A program made the position numbers and the translations under genes. Under the pieces are notes generated by a model. The model was not told the origin of the DNA. It did not search any database and worked only from the letters and a program-made list of their open reading frames with translations. From an uncultured Polaribacter sp. (GTDB lineage Bacteria > Bacteroidota > Bacteroidia > Flavobacteriales > Flavobacteriaceae), in contig CAJXAS010000012.1 of the NCBI GenBank assembly GCA_913050305.1, positions 1-19,966 of the forward strand: a stretch of DNA of 19,966 nt, given 5' to 3'. Below, piece by piece: positions 15,953 through 19,966 of this stretch (within the stretch, counting starts at the first letter, position 1; every line of letters starts with the position of its first letter).

Positions 15953-16354
15953 ATGTTTAAAACAAAACAAGATTTTATTAAAAAAATACATTTACTTATT
16001 TCTATATGTATTGTAGTTCCTGTTGCATTTTTCTACGGATTTAATCCTGATTTCCAATTCGACATCCAGCTTCAAACAATAGACGAACACAACTTCTTTA
16101 AAGCAATTATGGGTATCTATTTAGGATTTTCTTTTCTTTGGCTATTAGGTCTCTTCAAACGCAATTATTTAAGAATGGCTATTGTTACTAATATCATCTT
16201 TATGATGGGTCTTAGCACTGGAAGAATTTTAAGTTTCTTCCTAGACGGCAGACCAACTTTTGGATATCAATTAGGAACTTTTGCAGAACTTTTTTTAGGA
16301 TGCTACGGAATTTGGGTTCTGACCAATAAAAACACTAATTTTGCAAAAAAATAA
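15953..16354 (+). CDS. DUF4345-like four-helix membrane protein
   Basis: Small integral membrane protein of 133 residues, function unknown. Four hydrophobic segments lie at about 12-30, 48-68, 71-95 and 105-125. The middle part, MGIYLGFSFLWLLG (53-66), GLSTGRILSFFLDG (86-99) and GTFAELFLGCYG (108-119), fits the DUF4345 family as I know it. The 285 bases in front hold the divergent lepA promoter and, on this strand, only a near-match box (TATATTTC at 15886-15893). Its TAA stop is in the same reading frame as dusB, two codons before the dusB start, so the two are almost certainly co-transcribed. Confidence 0.7.
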   Translation: MFKTKQDFIKKIHLLISICIVVPVAFFYGFNPDFQFDIQLQTIDEHNFFKAIMGIYLGFSFLWLLGLFKRNYLRMAIVTNIIFMMGLSTGRILSFFLDGRPTFGYQLGTFAELFLGCYGIWVLTNKNTNFAKK

Positions 16355-16360
16355 TTCACT

Positions 16361-17362
16361 TTGGTAAAAATAGGCAATATAGAACTTCCCGATTTCCCTC
16401 TTTTATTAGCACCTATGGAAGATGTTTCAGATCCACCGTTTAGAGCGCTATGTAAAGAAAATGGTGCAGATGTTGTGTATACAGAATTTATTTCTTCAGA
16501 AGGTCTAATTCGTGATGCTGCAAAAAGTGTTATGAAATTGGATATTTATGAAAAAGAAAGACCTGTAGGAATTCAGATTTTTGGAGCGAATTTAGAATCG
16601 ATGCTAAGAACGGTAGAGATTGTAGAGAAATCGAATCCAGATATTATTGATATTAATTTTGGATGCCCTGTTAAGAAGGTAGTTTCGAAAGGCGCTGGTG
16701 CTGGAATCTTAAAAGATATAGATTTGATGGTTTCACTTACAGAATCCATGGTAAAACACACAAATTTACCAATAACAGTAAAAACGCGTTTAGGTTGGGA
16801 CCATGATTCTATTAGAATTGTTGAAGTTGCAGAGCGTCTGCAAGACGTTGGCTGTGCAGCAATTTCTATTCATGGAAGAACGCGCGCTCAAATGTATAAA
16901 GGTGAGGCAGATTGGAGACCGATTGCAGAAGTAAAAAATAATCAAAGAATGCACATCCCTGTGTTTGGAAATGGAGATATTACTACGCCAGAAAAAGCAA
17001 TGGAAATGCGAGATTCTTATGGGTTAGATGGCGCAATGATTGGTAGAGCTGCTATTGGTTATCCTTGGTTTTTTAATGAGGTAAAACATTATTTTAAAAC
17101 AGGAACCTATTTAGGAAAACCAACCATTGCACAGCGTGTAGAAATGGCAAGAAGACATTTACAAATGGCTATTGATTGGAAAGGCCCTGTTTTAGGTGTT
17201 TTTGAAACCAGAAGACATTATACTAATTATTTTAAAGGGATTCCGCATTTTAAAGAATATAGAATGAAAATGGTAACTTCTGATGATGCGGCTAGTGTTT
17301 TTAATGCCTTCGATGAAGTAGAAGCTAAATTTGGGAACATGGTTATTCCACAAGAATATTAG
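16361..17362 (+). CDS. dusB: tRNA-dihydrouridine synthase B
   Basis: FMN enzyme that reduces specific uridines of tRNA (D-loop) to dihydrouridine using NADPH. The 333 residues form the Dus TIM barrel plus helical tRNA-binding domain. LLLAPMEDVSDPPFR (14-28) is the FMN loop, INFGCPVKKV (98-107) holds the catalytic Cys102, TVKTRLGW (139-146) gives Lys141, and SIHGRTRAQMYKG (169-181) gives His171. GNGDI and IGRAAIGYPWF follow. The start is TTG at 16361: an in-frame TAA (the stop of the upstream gene) lies at 16352-16354, and the next ATG (Met19) would already cut into the FMN-binding loop. The stop overlaps the stop of the convergent permease gene by four bases. Confidence 0.94.
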   Translation: MVKIGNIELPDFPLLLAPMEDVSDPPFRALCKENGADVVYTEFISSEGLIRDAAKSVMKLDIYEKERPVGIQIFGANLESMLRTVEIVEKSNPDIIDINFGCPVKKVVSKGAGAGILKDIDLMVSLTESMVKHTNLPITVKTRLGWDHDSIRIVEVAERLQDVGCAAISIHGRTRAQMYKGEADWRPIAEVKNNQRMHIPVFGNGDITTPEKAMEMRDSYGLDGAMIGRAAIGYPWFFNEVKHYFKTGTYLGKPTIAQRVEMARRHLQMAIDWKGPVLGVFETRRHYTNYFKGIPHFKEYRMKMVTSDDAASVFNAFDEVEAKFGNMVIPQEY

Positions 17363-18558
17363 TCTATAAATTCTTCAGAAATTCTACTACTGGCAATTTT
17401 AGCTGCTATAAAACCTAGAATTATAATTGTGAAAAATACAATTAACAAATTTGTCATTCTAAATTCTACAGGATATGCTAGGTTTGGAACAATCATAAAA
17501 ATTTCGAATTTCTTTTGAAGAAATACCAATGCCACACCAAGGAGCAAACCAATGCACATTCCTAAAAAGGTAAGCATAAAACCTTGAATAATAAATATTC
17601 TTTTAATTTCTTTAATAGTTGCTCCTAAATTAAAAAGTGTTTTTAGATTGGCTTTTTTATCAATAATCATCATAATTATTGCGCCAATAACATTGAATAA
17701 AGCTATTATAACGATAAGTGTAAAGATTAAATAGGATACAAAATTTTCTGTGTTTATTACTTTATAAAAAACTTCGTTTAGTTGTTCTTTCGTTTGCACT
17801 TTAAAATCACTTCCTAATGTATCCCTTAACACAAATGCAACTTCATCTGAAGTTTGACTATTCTCTAATTTTAACTCAATTGCTGTAACTTGATTTTCTT
17901 TAAAACGCAATAACTCTCTAGCCTTCTCTATTGACGTGTAAACAAACTTACCCTCAAACTCCTCTGTACCTGAGTAGATACCAACAATCTGTGTATCAAT
18001 TTCATAAAAAGGTCTTCTAGGGTTTATAAAACCTTTGCCTGATTTAGGTATCATTATTTTTAAAGGCATGCCAAAGTTTGAAATACCCAAAGAAAGTTTA
18101 TTGGAAATTCCCCTTCCTATTACTGCTGTATTACTATAATCTTTTTGCAACCAAGTACCTATGTTTAAAGAGGACTCTATATTAGATATTTTTGTATAAT
18201 TTTCTTCAACCCCTTTTACAAAGGCAATTTCTGTTTTCTCATTATATTCTAAGAAAACGCGTTCTTCAATAACCTTTGAAATTACATTAATGGAAGTATT
18301 TACATTTAATGTTTGTTGCAAGTCTTCTGTAACTAAAAAAGATTTACCAATAGAAGTTGTGATTTTAATATCGGGATCTGATACATCTAATAAATTATAG
18401 CTAAATGTTCTAAGTCCAGAAAAACCTGATAAAATTATAAACAAAGCTAAAGAGCCAATTATTACTCCAAAAGAAGCAATTATAGTGATAATGTTTATTG
18501 CATTATTACTTGTTTTAGAAAACAAGTATCTTTTAGCTATGTAGTGTGGAAAACTCAA
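17359..18558 (-). CDS. LolC/LolE-type ABC transporter permease
   Basis: Inner membrane permease of the FtsX/MacB fold, probably part of the complex that releases lipoproteins from the inner membrane toward the outer membrane. The 399 residues have a first helix at about 22-46 (INIITIIASFGVIIGSLALF), a periplasmic domain of about 220 residues, and three helices at about 273-298, 325-348 and 370-390. The LolC/LolE signature KKANLKTLFNLGATIKEIKR (301-320) follows helix 2. The start is TTG at 18558: the frame has a stop 12 bases upstream, and the N-terminus SFPHYIAKRYLFSK is the normal one for this group. It follows rbfA after 15 bases, so they share a transcript. No ATPase gene is adjacent. The LolC versus LolE label is not decidable here. 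Confidence 0.88.
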   Translation of the reverse strand: MSFPHYIAKRYLFSKTSNNAINIITIIASFGVIIGSLALFIILSGFSGLRTFSYNLLDVSDPDIKITTSIGKSFLVTEDLQQTLNVNTSINVISKVIEERVFLEYNEKTEIAFVKGVEENYTKISNIESSLNIGTWLQKDYSNTAVIGRGISNKLSLGISNFGMPLKIMIPKSGKGFINPRRPFYEIDTQIVGIYSGTEEFEGKFVYTSIEKARELLRFKENQVTAIELKLENSQTSDEVAFVLRDTLGSDFKVQTKEQLNEVFYKVINTENFVSYLIFTLIVIIALFNVIGAIIMMIIDKKANLKTLFNLGATIKEIKRIFIIQGFMLTFLGMCIGLLLGVALVFLQKKFEIFMIVPNLAYPVEFRMTNLLIVFFTIIILGFIAAKIASSRISEEFID

Positions 18559-18573
18559 ATAGAGAATTTAAAT

Positions 18574-18969
18574 TTATTTTTTTTGACGTCTTACCAAAAC
18601 ATCCGGATTCTTTATGGGATCTGCATCATTCCCTTTTAATGACTTATCTATTTCTTCTATATAATCTAAAGTATCATCACCAAAAAATAATAACTCTGGC
18701 ATTCTTCTTAACTGATTGCGCGTTCTTTTTGCCATTTCATGGCGAATTAACGGCGTATTCGATTGAATTCCTTCTACTATTTCATCTCTATTTTCTGAAG
18801 GAAAAATACTTAAGTAAACCTTTGCTACTCCTAAATCTGAAGTAACATGTACTTTAGATACAGATATAATTATTCCTTTCATACCATCTTGCGCTGCTTT
18901 CTGCAACACATCTACCAAATCTTTTTGTAAAACTCCTGCAATTTTACGCTGTCTGTTTGTTTCTTCCAT
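18574..18969 (-). CDS. rbfA: Ribosome-binding factor A
   Basis: Assembly factor that binds the 30S precursor and helps mature the 5' end of 16S rRNA; also important in cold adaptation. The 131 residues have the KH-like RbfA fold: ETNRQRKIAGVLQKDLVDVL at the start, then the strand pair IIISVSKVHVTSDLGVAKVY, the helix with PLIRHEMAKRTRNQLRRMPE, and ELLFFGDDTLDYIEEIDKSL. Length matches the family. It begins only 4 bases after a TAAATTTG promoter box, which suggests a leaderless mRNA. It is the first gene of a two-gene unit with the ABC permease. Confidence 0.95.
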   Translation of the reverse strand: MEETNRQRKIAGVLQKDLVDVLQKAAQDGMKGIIISVSKVHVTSDLGVAKVYLSIFPSENRDEIVEGIQSNTPLIRHEMAKRTRNQLRRMPELLFFGDDTLDYIEEIDKSLKGNDADPIKNPDVLVRRQKK

Positions 18970-18973
18970 AGTG

Positions 18974-18981
18974 CAAATTTA
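18974..18981 (-). promoter_or_regulatory. Putative rbfA promoter, -7 box at the start codon
   Basis: On the minus strand TAAATTTG is a perfect TANNTTTG box, followed by CACT and then the rbfA ATG. With the usual start point a few bases past the box, transcription would begin at or next to the A of the ATG. No -33 TTTG at 19-21 bases is visible. Confidence 0.5.
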
Positions 18982-19051
18982 CAATATTTTTATGGAGTAT
19001 AAATCTTATTTCATATTGCAAACATTGAAAATAAAACACCCTTATTTATAG

Positions 19052-19084
19052 AAAAACCTCAAAACATTGCTGTTTTGAGGTTTT
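19052..19084 (-). terminator. Rho-independent terminator of the atpD-atpC transcript
   Basis: 14-bp perfect stem AAAACCTCAAAACA (19053-19066) with TGTTTTGAGGTTTT (19071-19084) and a TTGC loop. On the minus strand it ends in TTTTT (As at 19052-19056). It starts 22 bases after the atpC stop. Confidence 0.85.
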
Positions 19085-19106
19085 ATTATTTTAATTACTG
19101 TAGCCT

Positions 19107-19400
19107 TTAATCCGCTAAAATAATAGCTTTATTATCTTTCAACTCTAAAGTTCCAGATTTAATATCTAAAGTTAAAACTTTAGCATCATCTGCATGCTGT
19201 TTTAATTGTGCATGCAAATCATCAAATACTAAATGATCTTGACCATGCACATGAATCTTTATTTGTCCCTCTTTTAAGTTAGAAACTATAGGTGCGTGAT
19301 TGTTTAATATTTGAAACGAACCTTGTATTCCTGGTGCTGAAAACAAATCAACTTCTGAAGAAAACAAAATTGCCTCTGGTGTTACGATTTCTAAAAACAT
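19107..19400 (-). CDS. atpC: ATP synthase F1 subunit epsilon, short form
   Basis: Part of the central stalk of F1, linking gamma to the c-ring. The 97 residues cover the N-terminal beta-sandwich: FLEIVTPEAILFSSEVDLFS (2-21), then APGIQGSFQILNNHAPIVS (22-40) with the family GxFxILxxHAP motif, and a strand ending KDNKAIILAD. The C-terminal helical hairpin of about 40-50 residues found in E. coli epsilon, which can inhibit ATP hydrolysis, is absent. The open frame ends cleanly in a stop and the terminator is nearby, so this is a short form and not a frameshift. I recall short epsilons as usual in Bacteroidota. It follows atpD after 69 bases. Confidence 0.94.
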   Translation of the reverse strand: MFLEIVTPEAILFSSEVDLFSAPGIQGSFQILNNHAPIVSNLKEGQIKIHVHGQDHLVFDDLHAQLKQHADDAKVLTLDIKSGTLELKDNKAIILAD

Positions 19401-19469
19401 AATTTTATATTTTTTAGCTATTGGTTACTCGTTATTAGTGAAAAACTAACAAATTTAACCTCCAACTGT

Positions 19470-19966
19470 TTATGCTTCCGCTAACATTTTTTCTCCAGCA
19501 TCAATTGCGTCTTGAATTGACCCTCTTAAGTTAAATGCAGCTTCAGGATATTTATCTAATTCACCGTCCATAATCATATTAAAACCCTTAATAGTATCTT
19601 TAATGTCTACTAAAACACCTGGTATACCTGTAAATTGTTCTGCAACGTGAAAAGGTTGAGATAAGAAACGTTGAACACGTCTTGCTCTGTGTACTACTAA
19701 TTTATCTTCTTCAGATAATTCTTCCATACCAAGAATAGCAATAATATCTTGTAATTCTTTATATCGTTGTAAAATTTCTTTTACTGCGGTTGCCGTATTA
19801 TAGTGTTCATCACCTAAGATAGCTGCAGATAGAATCCTAGAAGTAGAATCTAAAGGATCTACTGCTGGGTAAATACCTAATTCAGCAATTTTACGAGACA
19901 ATACAGTTGTAGCATCTAAATGCGCAAAAGTTGTAGCTGGTGCTGGATCTGTTAAATCATCTGCAG
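19470..19966 (-). CDS. atpD: ATP synthase F1 subunit beta, 5' end cut by the window edge
   Basis: Catalytic subunit of the F1 ATPase. Only the last 164-165 of about 500 residues are visible; the frame is open through the window edge, beginning ADDLTDPAPATTFAHLDATT and continuing LSRKIAELGIYPAVDPLDST, the strongly conserved beta-subunit region. Then come ILQRYKELQDIIAILGMEEL with the DELSEED-type element (here EELSEED), and the catalytic-site region RRVQRFLSQPFHVAE. The TTG at 19899-19901 is an internal Leu, not a start. The gene is followed by atpC as the last two genes of an atp unit. The Walker motifs lie outside the window. Confidence 0.97.
   Translation of the reverse strand, partial: ADDLTDPAPATTFAHLDATTVLSRKIAELGIYPAVDPLDSTSRILSAAILGDEHYNTATAVKEILQRYKELQDIIAILGMEELSEEDKLVVHRARRVQRFLSQPFHVAEQFTGIPGVLVDIKDTIKGFNMIMDGELDKYPEAAFNLRGSIQDAIDAGEKMLAEA

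Noticed and set aside
18546..18845. 99-residue plus-strand open frame
   Set aside because: Lies opposite rbfA, which is a clear gene; no family features.
19401..19469. Possible hairpin between atpD and atpC
   Set aside because: Only about 5 bp (TTAGT/ACTAA) with a 5-base loop; likely plain spacer.
1..19966. CRISPR, insertion sequences, phage genes, tRNA or rRNA genes, toxin-antitoxin or defence islands
   Set aside because: No spaced repeats, transposase motifs, cloverleaf or rRNA stretches seen; nearly all open frames belong to recognisable core genes.

Overview
This AT-rich window, with roughly two thirds A+T by eye, comes from the chromosome of a marine-type member of the Flavobacteriaceae (Bacteroidota). 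Polaribacter- or Tenacibaculum-like is my inference from protein flavour, not a database result. Supporting evidence is: promoter boxes of the TANNTTTG type in front of several genes, the near absence of Shine-Dalgarno sequences, a Lys/Ala/Glu/Pro-rich tail on ribosomal protein S2, a short epsilon subunit of ATP synthase, and an ExbB/ExbD cluster with two ExbD genes. Almost everything is core housekeeping. I see no phage, insertion sequence, CRISPR, tRNA or rRNA.

Layout, plus strand 1-9323: rpsB (5' end cut off) and tsf, a strong terminator, then pyrH and frr with their own promoter and terminator. This is the conserved translation / UMP kinase / ribosome recycling block. Next come an RND/MMPL-family membrane transporter, asnS, rpoN (sigma-54), and a PAP2-like integral membrane protein whose start codon overlaps the rpoN stop.

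Minus strand 9318-15667, read right to left: lepA with a full -33/-7 promoter and a terminator; ansA (asparaginase with an altered catalytic motif); then a tight four-gene operon exbB - small 4-TM protein - exbD1 - exbD2, ended by a strong terminator; then a PorT-like outer membrane beta-barrel. The exbB cluster should form a proton-driven inner membrane motor that energises TonB-type transport or another envelope process. Its 4-TM protein has no function I can assign.

Plus strand 15953-17362: a DUF4345-like membrane protein and dusB (tRNA dihydrouridine synthase), in the same reading frame and separated by one stop codon. Minus strand 17359-19966, read right to left: atpD (5' end cut off) and atpC, a terminator, then rbfA and a LolC/LolE-type ABC permease.

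I found no convincing new defence, mobile or biosynthetic system. The best leads are the ExbB/4-TM/ExbD/ExbD cluster with its CxxC insert, the asparaginase motif change, a probably leaderless rbfA mRNA, and the dusB start just behind an in-frame stop.
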